Source of the DNA: Alistipes excrementigallinarum
GTDB taxonomy: Bacteria > Bacteroidota > Bacteroidia > Bacteroidales > Rikenellaceae
Reading direction: 5' to 3'
DNA length: 64,000 nt
NCBI GenBank assembly: GCA_019112825.1
Contig: DXIP01000014.1
Location: 1 to 64,000, forward strand
Position 1 is the stretch's first letter; the number at the start of each line of letters is the position of its first letter. Positions 1 to 8,108 of the stretch are shown piece after piece. The notes below the pieces were generated by a model. The model had not been told where the DNA came from. It worked only from the letters and a program-made list of their open reading frames with translations, and searched no databases. The position numbers were made by a program, and so were the translations under genes.

Positions 1-122
1 TTTTGAAACCTCCAAATCTTTTTCGATGTTTTTTTCAAACCCCGAATCAGACCGGATATTCGAAAGAACCTTGCTCCGCCTCGAGTTCCAAACCCTCGCG
101 GGTTTCTCTCTCAAAGCGGGTG

Positions 123-155
123 CAAAGATAAGTACTTTTTTAGCTTTTTTACAAA
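123..155 (-). promoter_or_regulatory. Strong promoter facing the left edge, probably of an rRNA operon
   Basis: Read on the minus strand, TATCTTTG (123-130) is preceded by TTTG (152-155) with a 21-base spacer, matching the Bacteroidota consensus TTTG-N19-21-TAnnTTTG. Transcription would run leftwards out of the window. The 120-base leader is AT-rich near the edge, and a second TTTG (minus strand, 13-16) sits where a tandem promoter just outside the window would need it. Tandem promoters with a TATCTTTGCACCCGC start are typical of Bacteroides rRNA operons, so an rrn operon beyond the edge is my inference. No rRNA sequence is present to prove it. Confidence 0.6.
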
Positions 156-461
156 CTTTTTAAAGATTTTTTTGAATATTTTTTTGCCTTAATTTGGACC
201 GCATTGTAAATCTGCAACTTGCGTTTTGGCCGTAAAAACGGTGTCGGGAGGATTGCGGGCGGAGGAGGAGGCGGGGCAGAGCCGATGTCGGGGTTGGGCC
301 GATACGGAGTTCGGGCGGAGAAGCCCGCAAAAGAGCCTTCACTTTCCCGAACGGGGCGGCAAATTTTCGGAGAAAAGGCGGGAAAAAGGGCGCGGCAGGC
401 GGAGAAAAAATCGAATTGGGGAATGGCGCGAGGGGCGAAAAGCCGGAATTAGGGAGGGGCG

Positions 462-739
462 ACCGGCGAAAAAGGGCGGACGAAGGGTGTGGCAAGGTGC
501 AAAAGGTCGGGCGGGAGGAGCGGTGAAGGATGTGGCAGGCGGAAAAAATTCGGGCGGGAGGGCACGATGAGCCGTGAAAAATGGGAGCAGAGGCAGAGCA
601 ACCGGCGAAAAAGGACGGACGAAGGATGCGGCAAGGTGCAAAAAGGTCGGGCGGGAGGTAGGAAGAAAGATGCAGCAGACGAAAAAAATTCAGGTGGAAG
701 GTGCGGCGGACGAGAAGGCAGGCGGAGAGGCAGACAGGA
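462..739. repeat. Two diverged tandem copies of a 139-bp unit
   Basis: Copies start at 462 and 601 with the shared word accggcgaaaaagg. They stay alignable over their whole length, including a caaggtgcaaaa block and a ggtcgggcggga block. Copies differ by scattered substitutions and small indels, so the duplication is not recent. Confidence 0.75.
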
Positions 740-807
740 AGGGAGGCGGCTGCATCTGACCGACAAAACAGAACCGTTCCCGGAGGTGTACGGAAACGGC
801 ATTCGCT

Positions 808-823
808 CCTTATATATATAAGG
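808..823. promoter_or_regulatory. 16-bp perfect AT-rich palindrome
   Basis: The sequence ccttatatatataagg is a perfect inverted repeat, followed at once by tatataag. It is the only AT-rich spot in about 1.2 kb of purine-rich DNA, so it could be a protein-binding site or a melting point. No promoter motif or gene is attached to it and the role is unknown. Confidence 0.35.
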
Positions 824-1020
824 TATATAAGAGTGTGTTGAAAACCGGCGCTTGGAAAGATGCAAAATAGCTGTCCGCGAGGGAAGTCCTCCCCTGAAAT
901 GCCCATCCAGATTGATGACGGAGTCAGGAAGAGAAAGAGGCGGGCCAGGCAGAAAAAAGACCGGAGGGCAAAGCTGACAGAGGACGGGACGGGCGGAGGG
1001 CGGAACGAACAGAGGGCGGA

Positions 1021-1365
1021 ACGGCGAGAAGCCTCGCAAATGGAGTGCGGGCAGAGAGCCGGGGCCGAGGCGGCAGACAGTGAGCCGAGCGGGAAGGTTG
1101 GAGGACGCGATGGGCGGAGGGCAGGACGGCGAGAAGCTTCGCAAATGGAGTGCGGGCAGAAAGCCGGAGCCGGAGCCGCAGACAGAGAGCCGAGCGGGAA
1201 GGTCGGAGGGCGCAATAGGCGGAGGGCGGGAGAGTCGGAGGGCGGGAGAGTCGGAGGGCGGGAAGGTTGGAGGACGCGATGGGCAGAGGGCGGGACGGCA
1301 AGGAGCTCCGCAAATGGAGAGCGGGATAGGCGAATGGTAAGTAGTGCGGACAGAGAGCCGGAGCC
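1021..1365. repeat. Three diverged copies of a repeat of about 105 bp
   Basis: Copies begin at 1021, 1126 and 1295, each with acggc, then gcaaatggag a few bases later, then a gcggg block. The first two are 105 bases apart. Between the second and third lies an expanded run of a shorter ggagggcgggagagtc unit. Confidence 0.7.
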
Positions 1366-1490
1366 ACTCTCGGAACGCCGGGACTGCAAACAGGATGCCC
1401 GACGTTGCTACCGGAGCACCCGGAACCATTGAAACCACCGGGAATCCGAGAATCCGAAAACCCAAGACCGCCACCGGGAACCCGGCGCCG

Positions 1491-1988
1491 CTACCGGATG
1501 TCGAGCCCCATGATGTAATCGTTCATGTAGTAGCCGTTGCCAATCGGGAAGTCCCCCTCGCGCAGCTTCCGCATCCCCATCCGCTCGTAGAAGTGAAGCG
1601 CCCGGTTGTGGCGGTTGACGTTGAGCTCCATGCGGCAGGGCGCCGGATGCTGGCTGCGGATATACTCCACGGCCTGACGGAAGAGGGCGGCACCCACGCC
1701 CCGTCCCTGGAAGTCGGGCAGGACGTAAATCTTCTGGAGGTGGAAGAGCTCCTCACCCTCGCGCTGCACCGAGACGTAGCCGCACGGAGTCCCGTCGCAC
1801 GAGGCGATGAAGTAGGCGTGCCCCTCGCGGAACTGGTTGCGGAGGCTCTCCGCACCATACATCCACTCCATCATGTAGTCCAGCTGGGCGGGGGTCAGAA
1901 TTTCGCGGTAGGTAGCCGGGAAGGCCACCTCGGCAAGGCGGCGAATCAGCGGAGCGTCGCTCTCGGCGGCAGGTCGAATCGATATCAT
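1491..1988 (-). CDS. GNAT family N-acetyltransferase
   Basis: A 165-residue single-domain acetyltransferase of the GCN5 family, which moves an acetyl group from acetyl-CoA to an amine of unknown identity. The acetyl-CoA loop is visible as DFQGRGVGAALF, fitting the R/Q-x-x-G-x-G/A motif, and the last third (NRHNRALHFYERMGM) matches the usual C-terminal strand-helix of the fold. I chose the ATG at 1988 (MISIRPAAES), where similarity to the fold begins. The longer frame would run into the upstream acetyltransferase gene. It lies 91 bases downstream of that gene on the same strand, so the two may be co-transcribed. Confidence 0.85.
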   Translation of the reverse strand: MISIRPAAESDAPLIRRLAEVAFPATYREILTPAQLDYMMEWMYGAESLRNQFREGHAYFIASCDGTPCGYVSVQREGEELFHLQKIYVLPDFQGRGVGAALFRQAVEYIRSQHPAPCRMELNVNRHNRALHFYERMGMRKLREGDFPIGNGYYMNDYIMGLDIR

Positions 1989-2079
1989 CGGTGTGCGGTT
2001 TTTACGTGGAGGTCGGCATCCGGCCCAAGGAGGGAGGGGCACCTTTTTATAACAGACAACGGAGGAACGGAGCGGAATA

Positions 2080-2685
2080 TTATCGGTCGCGGTCGGGAAA
2101 TTGCAGCCACTCGTCACGCGTAATGCGCCGGACCAGCTCCGTGCGGCGCTCGCCCGTCACCTCGCTGAGGTGGTCGCGAAGCTCGTGGTGGGGACGGAAG
2201 CCGCACTTCTGCTGCACGCGGAGCGAGTTGTGGTTCCCGGCATAGGAGCAGCACCAAAGATTCTCGAGCCCCAGCGGGCCGAAGGCCCGGCGCATGAGGG
2301 CGCGCACCGCCTCGGGAATCAGCCCGCGGCCCCAGTAGGGAGTGCCGAGCCAGTAACCCACCTCGGCGTCGTGCGGGCCGATACGGAGGTTGCTCCGCTC
2401 GGGGAAGAGCAGCCCGACGCACCCCGCGAGGCGCCCCGTCTCGAGCAGCTCGACGGCGTAGGTTTCGGGGGCCGAGAAGACCAGGCGGATGACCAGCCGG
2501 CTCTCGGCAACGCTCCGGTGGGGCAGCCACCCCGCTGCCGGGCCTATCCGCTCGTCGCAGGCCAGGCCGTAGAGCTCGGCGGCGTCCTCCTCGCGCCAGG
2601 GGCGCAGCAGCAGGCGCCCGGTGCGAAGGCACGTGCCCTCGGTCTGCCGGGAGGCATCGAACGGGGTATCGGAAGAGGTATTCAC
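2080..2685 (-). CDS. GNAT family N-acetyltransferase, RimJ/RimL type
   Basis: A 201-residue acetyltransferase. TGRLLLRPWREEDAAELY near the N-terminus is the typical opening of the RimJ/RimL branch, and GRGLIPEAVRALMRRAFGPLGL carries the acetyl-CoA loop and following helix; NHNSLRVQQKCGFR is the characteristic C-terminal segment. In this branch substrates are often protein N-termini or small amines, but the target here cannot be read from sequence. The start at 2685 precedes the conserved block by about 20 residues, so a later start is possible. It is followed by a second GNAT gene in the same direction. Confidence 0.85.
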   Translation of the reverse strand: MNTSSDTPFDASRQTEGTCLRTGRLLLRPWREEDAAELYGLACDERIGPAAGWLPHRSVAESRLVIRLVFSAPETYAVELLETGRLAGCVGLLFPERSNLRIGPHDAEVGYWLGTPYWGRGLIPEAVRALMRRAFGPLGLENLWCCSYAGNHNSLRVQQKCGFRPHHELRDHLSEVTGERRTELVRRITRDEWLQFPDRDR

Positions 2686-2794
2686 CGTGGGAGAGGTACT
2701 TTATCGAGGCGCTTTATCGGAGGATGGAGAATGGAAGGTTCGGAGGTTCAGCCCGCCGGCGCGGAGCTGTCGGCTCGGGGCGCCGTGTTCAAAG

Positions 2795-2997
2795 CGGCCG
2801 GGATTGCATGGCCGGCACAGGCCGTCGGTTCCGGCCGTCGGCACGGGTCTGCCGGCGCGGGGCGGCCGGGATTGCACGGCCGGTGCACGCAGTCGGTTCG
2901 GGTCGGTGGTTCGGGCGGCCGGTTCGAAACGGCCGGGAATGCACGGCCGGCGCAGAACCATCGGTTCCGTCTGTTGGTTCCGTCCGTCCCAAAACGA
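2795..2997. repeat. Three tandem copies of a 67-68-bp unit with a near-palindromic core
   Basis: The core cggccgggattgcacggccg begins at 2795, 2863 and 2930. Each core has complementary arms (CGGCC/GGCCG) around an attgca loop, so each copy can fold into a hairpin. The spacers also share gtcggttc-like words. Confidence 0.75.
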
Positions 2998-3025
2998 CAA
3001 AGGCCGACTGTTCAAACAGCCGGCC
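2990..3025 (-). terminator. Intrinsic terminator of rpmH
   Basis: On the minus strand an 11-base stem (3002-3012 with 3015-3025, one mismatch, two-base loop) is followed by a T-rich stretch (complement of aaaacgacaaa). It begins 23 bases after the rpmH stop codon. Confidence 0.75.
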
Positions 3026-3047
3026 CAGCGTAACCGCATCTCCGTAA

Positions 3048-3209
3048 TTAAGCGTACTTGAACGTCGACTCGTCCGAAACAGTGAGCTTCTTACGTCCCT
3101 TGGCACGACGGGCCGCCAGAACCTTGCGTCCGTTGGCCGTAGCCATACGCTGACGGAAACCATGCTTATTGATTCTCTTCCGGCGCGAGGGCTGGTATGT
3201 TCTCTTCAT
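3048..3209 (-). CDS. rpmH: 50S ribosomal protein L34
   Basis: A 53-residue, very basic protein starting MKRTYQPSRRKR and containing KHGFRQRMATANGRKVL and RRAKGRKKLTVSD, the defining sequence of L34, a small protein of the large ribosomal subunit. An ATG two codons upstream (3215) is possible, but family members start at MKRT. It has its own promoter and terminator and is divergent from murA. In many bacteria rpmH lies next to dnaA or rnpA; neither is nearby here. Confidence 0.97.
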   Translation of the reverse strand: MKRTYQPSRRKRINKHGFRQRMATANGRKVLAARRAKGRKKLTVSDESTFKYA

Positions 3210-3256
3210 TGCCATAGCTGTATAGTTTTTATTGTTTTAGACTATTTTACGGACTG

Positions 3257-3286
3257 CAAAAGTACAACAAAAAAGTTATCCGCAAA
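3257..3286 (-). promoter_or_regulatory. Promoter of rpmH
   Basis: On the minus strand TACTTTTG (3257-3264) lies 18 bases downstream of TTTG (3283-3286), close to the Bacteroidota consensus, and about 50 bases before the rpmH start. Confidence 0.75.
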
Positions 3287-3366
3287 AATTTTTCCCGAAA
3301 ATATTTCCCGACCTGCACCGAAAAAGCGCCGAATTCTTCCTATCTTTATCGAAAAATAGCGAGACT

Positions 3367-4683
3367 ATGGCCATATTCCAGGTTGAAGGCGGACACCGCC
3401 TCCACGGTGAAATCACCCCCCAGGGCGCCAAGAACGAGGCTCTGGAGATACTCTGCGCAACGCTGCTCACCCCCGAACGGGTCGTCGTGCACAACATACC
3501 CCGCATCATCGACGTGATGCAGCTCATCGAGCTGCTCGGCCGCATGGGCGTGCGCGTCGAGTGGCTCTCGGAGGAGAGCTGCGCCTTCTGCGCCGCCGAC
3601 CTCGACTTCGACTACATGCGCTCGGAGGACTACCGCAACCGCTGCGCCCGGCTGCGCGGCTCGGTGATGCTCATCGGCCCCATGCTCGGCCGCTTCGGAA
3701 AGGGTTTCATCCCCAAACCGGGCGGTGACAAAATCGGCCGCCGACGCCTCGACACCCACTTCCTCGGCTTCCAGAAGCTCGGCGCGAAGTTCAACTTCGA
3801 CATCGCCGACGAGTTCTTCATGGTCGAGGGGGCCGAACTGCGCGGCACCTACATGCTCCTCGACGAGGCCTCGGTGACCGGTACGGCCAACATCATCATG
3901 GCCGCCGTGCTGGCCCGCGGCACCACGCGCATCTACAACGCCGCCTGCGAGCCCTACATCCAGCAGCTCTGCCGCATGCTCAACCGCATGGGCGCACGCA
4001 TCTCGGGCATCGCCTCCAACCTGCTCACCATCGAGGGGGTCGAATCGCTGGGCGGCACCGAACACACGATGCTCCCCGACATGATTGAGGTGGGCAGTTT
4101 CATCGGCATGGCCGCCATGACCCAGTCGGAGCTCACCATCAAGAACGTCTCCTACGACAACCTGGGCATCATCCCCGCCCAGTTCGCCCGCATGGGCATC
4201 CGCTTCGAGCAGCGGGGCGACGACATCTACATCCCCGCCCAGGAGCACTACAGCATCGACACTTTCCTCGACGGCTCCATCATGACCATCGCCGACGCGC
4301 CGTGGCCGGGACTCACCCCAGACCTGCTTTCGATATTCCTCGTGGTGGCCACCCAGGCCAAGGGCGCCGTGCTCATCCACCAGAAGATGTTCGAGAGCCG
4401 CCTCTTCTTCGTCGACAAGCTCATCGACATGGGGGCGCAGATTATCCTCTGCGACCCGCACCGCGCCACGGTCATCGGCCACGACCACCGCATCCGGCTG
4501 AGGGCCACGCGCATGACCTCGCCCGACATCCGCGCCGGCGTGGCGCTGCTCATCGCCGCCATGTCGGCCGACGGCGTCTCGACGATTCAGAACGTCGGCC
4601 AGATTGACCGCGGATACAAGGACATCGACCTGCGGCTCAACGCCCTCGGCGCACGCATCACCCGCATCGACGACTGCCAGTAG
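3367..4683 (+). CDS. murA: UDP-N-acetylglucosamine 1-carboxyvinyltransferase (MurA), Asp variant
   Basis: A 438-residue EPSP-synthase-type enzyme that transfers enolpyruvate from PEP to UDP-GlcNAc, the first committed step of peptidoglycan synthesis in the cytoplasm. GGHRLHGEITPQGAKNEAL carries the conserved Lys22 of the N-terminal domain. The loop that in Escherichia coli holds catalytic Cys115 (PGGC-x-IG) reads PGGDKIG here, so Asp121 takes the Cys position. This change is known in Mycobacterium and Chlamydia enzymes, which stay active but are not alkylated by fosfomycin. Length is slightly above the usual 420. It is divergent from rpmH and followed by tdk after 53 bases; a near-consensus TATCTTTA lies just upstream. 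Confidence 0.95.
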   Translation: MAIFQVEGGHRLHGEITPQGAKNEALEILCATLLTPERVVVHNIPRIIDVMQLIELLGRMGVRVEWLSEESCAFCAADLDFDYMRSEDYRNRCARLRGSVMLIGPMLGRFGKGFIPKPGGDKIGRRRLDTHFLGFQKLGAKFNFDIADEFFMVEGAELRGTYMLLDEASVTGTANIIMAAVLARGTTRIYNAACEPYIQQLCRMLNRMGARISGIASNLLTIEGVESLGGTEHTMLPDMIEVGSFIGMAAMTQSELTIKNVSYDNLGIIPAQFARMGIRFEQRGDDIYIPAQEHYSIDTFLDGSIMTIADAPWPGLTPDLLSIFLVVATQAKGAVLIHQKMFESRLFFVDKLIDMGAQIILCDPHRATVIGHDHRIRLRATRMTSPDIRAGVALLIAAMSADGVSTIQNVGQIDRGYKDIDLRLNALGARITRIDDCQ

Positions 4684-4736
4684 CGCAGCGCCCGACGATG
4701 CGACACAACCCATAGATACAAGAAGTTACACCCCCT

Positions 4737-5306
4737 ATGTTTTTGGAGAACGCCAGCCGCAAGGGCTGGATTGAAGTCATCTGCGGCTCGATGTTCTCGG
4801 GCAAGACCGAGGAGCTCATCCGCCGCCTCAAACGGGCGCAGTTCGCCCACCAGAAGGTTGAAATCTACAAACCGCGCATCGACGTGCGCTACTCGGAGGA
4901 GGAGGTCGTCTCGCACGACGCCAACGCCATCCGTTCGACACCCGTAGACACGGCGCAGAACATCCTGCTCATGTCGTCGGAGGTCGACGTGGTGGGCATC
5001 GACGAGGCGCAGTTCTTCGACGAGGGGATTGTCGACGTCTGCCGCAAGCTGGCCGACAGCGGCATCCGCGTCATCGTGGCGGGGCTCGACATGGACTACA
5101 CGGGCAAGCCCTTCGGGCCGATGCCCGAGCTGATGGCCACGGCCGAGTATGTGACCAAGGTGCACGCCATCTGCGTCCGCTGCGGCAACCTGGCCCACCA
5201 CTCCCACCGCCTGACGGCCGACGACAAGCAGGTGATGCTCGGGGCGCAGGACTCCTACGAGCCGCTCTGCCGCCACTGCTTCCGGGCGCTCACCGAGTCG
5301 GAGTAG
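4737..5306 (+). CDS. tdk: Thymidine kinase, type II
   Basis: A 189-residue salvage kinase that phosphorylates thymidine to dTMP with ATP. The P-loop is GSMFSGKTEE near residue 16, followed by IDEAQFF, the Walker-B-like aspartate segment. The C-terminal part has two Cys pairs, CVRC and CRHC, that form the structural zinc site of the type II family. It lies 53 bases after murA in the same direction and a long hairpin without a T-tract follows, so murA-tdk may be one transcript. Confidence 0.96.
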   Translation: MFLENASRKGWIEVICGSMFSGKTEELIRRLKRAQFAHQKVEIYKPRIDVRYSEEEVVSHDANAIRSTPVDTAQNILLMSSEVDVVGIDEAQFFDEGIVDVCRKLADSGIRVIVAGLDMDYTGKPFGPMPELMATAEYVTKVHAICVRCGNLAHHSHRLTADDKQVMLGAQDSYEPLCRHCFRALTESE

Positions 5307-5432
5307 CCGACGCGGCCGGACAAGGGGTCGCTGCATCCGGGACCGGCAGCCAGAGCCGACGCCGCACCCCCGACACAGCAGCCGGCACGCAGAGGCCCCC
5401 GCCACCCCTCGGGACACAACATAAAGAGACGG

Positions 5433-5467
5433 CGACCCGCCCCTTCCACAAAGGAAGAGGCGGGTCG
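5433..5467. terminator. Strong hairpin after tdk
   Basis: cgacccgcc (5433-5441) pairs with ggcgggtcg (5459-5467), and cttcc pairs with ggaag around an acaaa loop. There is no T-tract on either side, so it may be an RNA-stabilising hairpin or a weak terminator. Confidence 0.55.
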
Positions 5468-5662
5468 TCGCATGGATTCGGTCCACTCCGGGCCGCCGCG
5501 CAGCTTCGGCAGCGTCCCGCCCGGCAGATATTCGGAACGATTTCCGGAAAGCAGCCGGTTCAACACCCCCTCGGGCGACACTGCTCTCCCGCAAGTTCCG
5601 GGCCGCCGTTTCATCCGCCCTGCGGCAGTGCGGCCCGGCAACATCCGGGCCCCAGCACCATT

Positions 5663-5862
5663 CCCGGCCCCGGGCGGAGGCATTTTTCCGCAACCTTCGG
5701 CCCCGCAACCTTCAGCCCTGCAACCTTCGGCCCCGCAACCTTCGGCCCCCGAGCGGAGGCGTCAGTCCCTGCAATTTCCGGCTCCCGGCACCTCACCCGG
5801 CCCCGGGCGGAGGCATTTTTCCGCAACCTTCGGCCCCGCAACCTTCGGCCCCGGCACCCCTC
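5663..5862. repeat. Repeat pair with internal ccttcggccccgcaa reiteration
   Basis: A block beginning cccggccccgggcggaggc occurs at 5663 and again at 5796, 133 bases apart. Each block is followed by tandem copies of a 15-base unit ccttcggccccgcaa (about five in the first, two to three in the second), with only occasional base changes. Confidence 0.75.
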
Positions 5863-5880
5863 TCGGCCTCTGGGGCGGCG

Positions 5881-6570
5881 TCAGCCCCGCAGCGCCGCGA
5901 TGAACTCGGGCCAGCGCGTCCAGAGATTCTCGGTGCGCAGCCACAGCTCGCGCGCCTGCGCCCCGACCGAGGGGTGCTCGCTCTCGATGTCGCGCAGGTA
6001 GGCCTCGTCGGCCGGATGCTCCGCAGCGGTGAACTCCGCATAGAAGGGGGCAAACTTCACCTTGAAGCGGTGCAGCTCCCCCTCGGGAAGGTGCCCGTCG
6101 CGGCGGAAGCCCGACCAGAGGAGCAGCAGCGTGCGGTCGGCATACTTGTCCGAGATGTCGTTGACCACCTCGTCGAAGAGCTCCTGCTCGTCCATGGCCA
6201 CATAGTCGAAGGCCAGCAGCGTCGACCCCTCAAGGTGGTCCTCCGGGTCCAGGTCTAACAGCATCTCGAGCAGCGCGGCCGACAGCTCGAAGTCGTCGAT
6301 GAGGAAGTGGTCGACGGCCGAGGCGTAAATCAGTTCGAGCGCCGCACGGCTGTTGCGGTGGTTCCACTCGAGAATCACCTCCTCGTTCTCGGGAATCAGC
6401 TCCGCGAGGCGCTGGAAGGCCGCATAGCGCTCGTTGCAGGCCCCCTCGACGTTGCCCGCACGCTCCATTTCGCGCGAACGGGCCAGGACCTTCGCAAAGT
6501 CGTAGGCCCCGGCGCCCTCCACCTCGAAGGTCTGGTCCGGAGTCGGATTAAGAGTTGCTTTTTGCATCAT
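5881..6570 (-). CDS. Helical repeat (TPR-like) protein of unknown function
   Basis: A 229-residue, acidic, cytosolic-looking protein with no signal peptide. Leu/Ala-patterned helices such as ALELIYASAVDHFLIDDFELSAALLEMLLDLDPEDH and LLAFDYVAMDEQELFDEVV resemble degenerate tetratricopeptide repeats, so a protein-protein contact role is likely. Its start ATG-ATG lies inside the end of cstA (23-base overlap on the same strand), which implies translational coupling and a link with the transporter. A start at the second Met (6567) is equally possible. I do not recognise a named family. Confidence 0.75.
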   Translation of the reverse strand: MMQKATLNPTPDQTFEVEGAGAYDFAKVLARSREMERAGNVEGACNERYAAFQRLAELIPENEEVILEWNHRNSRAALELIYASAVDHFLIDDFELSAALLEMLLDLDPEDHLEGSTLLAFDYVAMDEQELFDEVVNDISDKYADRTLLLLWSGFRRDGHLPEGELHRFKVKFAPFYAEFTAAEHPADEAYLRDIESEHPSVGAQARELWLRTENLWTRWPEFIAALRG

Positions 6571-7975
6571 GCTTCAGTTTTAGGAGCATCCCCGCGGTCA
6601 CCGCGACCGTCACCGCCACGCCGCACGCATAGGCCGCCGTGCGGTTCTCCATGCCGAGAAACTGGTCCGACACGAAGAGGAACGACGAGCAGACGAAGGT
6701 CATGAAGAGGGCCGGCAGCAGCCCCACCCAGCGGTTGCTGCGCCGCCGCTGCAGGAAGACGACAATCGCCCAGAGGACAATCGTGGCGAGCGTCTGGTTG
6801 GTCCAGGCGAAGTAACGCCACACGACGTCGAAATCGACCTGCGTAATCCAGTACCCCACCGCAAAGAGAGGAATGCAGATATAGAATCGTTTGAGTTTGC
6901 TCCGTTGTTCGAGGTGCAGCATGTCGGCGATGATGAGCCGCGCCGAGCGGAAGGCCGTATCGCCCGAGGTGATGGGGGCAGCCACGACGCCCAGCAGCGC
7001 CAGCACGCCGCCCACGACGCCCAGCATGCCGTTCGAGATGGTGTCGACGGCCCATGCGGCGCTGCCCCCGTGTTCGCCAAGCGCCGCCGAGAGTTCGCCT
7101 GCACCGCCGAAGAAGGCCATCGCCACGGCGGCCCAGATGAGGGGGATGATGCTCTCGGAAATCATCGCGCCGTAGAAGACCGAGCGGCAGGCGCGCTCGT
7201 TGCCCACGCAGCGGGCCATCAGCGGCGACTGCGTGGCGTGGAAGCCCGAGATGGCGCCGCAGGCGATGGTGATGAAGAGCGTCGGGACAATCGGCACGCG
7301 TGCGGGGTCGAGTTGGAAGTTGTGCAGCGTCGTCAGCTCGGGAATCCGGTAGTCGCCCACAATCACTGCCCCCAACAGGCCGAGGGCCATCGCCACCAGC
7401 GCCACGCCGAAGAGCGGGTAGATGCGGCCGATAATCTTGTCGATGGGCAGCAGCGTCGCCACGAAGTAGTAGGCCAGGATGAGCCACACCCAGACCGGGC
7501 AGGAGATGGCGGGAACCATGTTGGCCAGCAGCTGCGCGGGGCTGAGCAGGAAGACCGCACCGACGAGCACGAGCAGCAGCACCGAGAAGATGCGCATGAA
7601 GTGCCGCATGCCCTCACCCAGGTAGCGCCCCACCACTTCGGGGATGCTCAGGCCGTCGTTGCGCACGAGCATCATGCCCGAGAGGTAGTCGTGCATGGCC
7701 CCCATGAAGATGCCGCCGAAGGTAATCCAGAGGAAGGCGACCGGGCCGAAGCATGCGCCGAGCACCGCACCGAAGATGGGGCCCGTACCGGCGATGTTGA
7801 GCAGCTGGATGAGGAATGCGCGCCAGCGGGGCAGCGGCACGTAGTCCACCCCGTCGTAGAGGCGCCTGCACGGCATCTCGGCCGACGCGTCGGCGCCCGC
7901 CTGCCGCTCCAGATAGCGCCCGTAGGTGAAGTAGGCGGTCACCAGCAGAGCCAGACATACCAGAAAAGTAATCAT
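6548..7975 (-). CDS. cstA: Carbon starvation protein CstA family transporter
   Basis: A 475-residue multi-span membrane protein. In well-studied members CstA imports peptides or pyruvate during carbon limitation. Diagnostic segments are LLNIAGTGPIFGAVLGACFGP, LWITFGGIFMGAMHDYLSGMM and GFHATQSPLMARC. The length is near the short form of the family, without the long C-terminal extension of the E. coli protein. I chose the ATG at 7975 (MITFLVCLALLVTAYF), which begins the first membrane helix; the longer frame would use AT-rich leader sequence. A TPR-like gene overlaps its 3' end. Confidence 0.9.
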   Translation of the reverse strand: MITFLVCLALLVTAYFTYGRYLERQAGADASAEMPCRRLYDGVDYVPLPRWRAFLIQLLNIAGTGPIFGAVLGACFGPVAFLWITFGGIFMGAMHDYLSGMMLVRNDGLSIPEVVGRYLGEGMRHFMRIFSVLLLVLVGAVFLLSPAQLLANMVPAISCPVWVWLILAYYFVATLLPIDKIIGRIYPLFGVALVAMALGLLGAVIVGDYRIPELTTLHNFQLDPARVPIVPTLFITIACGAISGFHATQSPLMARCVGNERACRSVFYGAMISESIIPLIWAAVAMAFFGGAGELSAALGEHGGSAAWAVDTISNGMLGVVGGVLALLGVVAAPITSGDTAFRSARLIIADMLHLEQRSKLKRFYICIPLFAVGYWITQVDFDVVWRYFAWTNQTLATIVLWAIVVFLQRRRSNRWVGLLPALFMTFVCSSFLFVSDQFLGMENRTAAYACGVAVTVAVTAGMLLKLKHDAKSNS

Positions 7976-8108
7976 ATCCCGGTCAGATTTGACGCGAAGA
8001 TAAGAAGAATAGTGAATTTTTTTGCAAAATTGTTGCATGAAATAAATTTTTTTCAGATATTTGCAGTCCCAAAGCGAACCCAACGGCATCAAGCCAAGGT
8101 TCGGGCAG

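Larger units (their letters stand above)
160..1490. other. Gene-free, repeat-rich tract of about 1.3 kb
   Basis: I see no credible gene here. The plus strand is dominated by G and A (gggcggagggcgg-like words) and the long open frames on the minus strand translate to Ser/Pro/Arg/Leu-rich low-complexity peptides with no domain. Two sets of long tandem repeats and a short AT-rich island (807-830) are listed separately. The tract separates the outward rRNA-type promoter from two acetyltransferase genes that converge on it. Confidence 0.6.
2686..3047. other. Gap with three tandem hairpin repeats and the rpmH terminator
   Basis: No gene seen. Most of the gap is filled by a three-copy repeat and a terminator, listed separately. 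Confidence 0.6.
5307..5880. other. Gap between converging tdk and TPR genes, repeat-rich
   Basis: No gene seen. It holds a long hairpin and two copies of a repeat with internal short reiterations, both listed separately. Confidence 0.6.

Noticed and set aside
160..1474. Long open frames of 341 and 409 codons on the minus strand
   Set aside because: They translate to Ser/Pro/Arg/Leu-rich low-complexity peptides, overlap each other, and follow DNA tandem repeats; no domain or start signal.
1344..2123. A 259-codon open frame on the plus strand over the first GNAT gene
   Set aside because: Antisense to a recognisable acetyltransferase; peptide has no domain.
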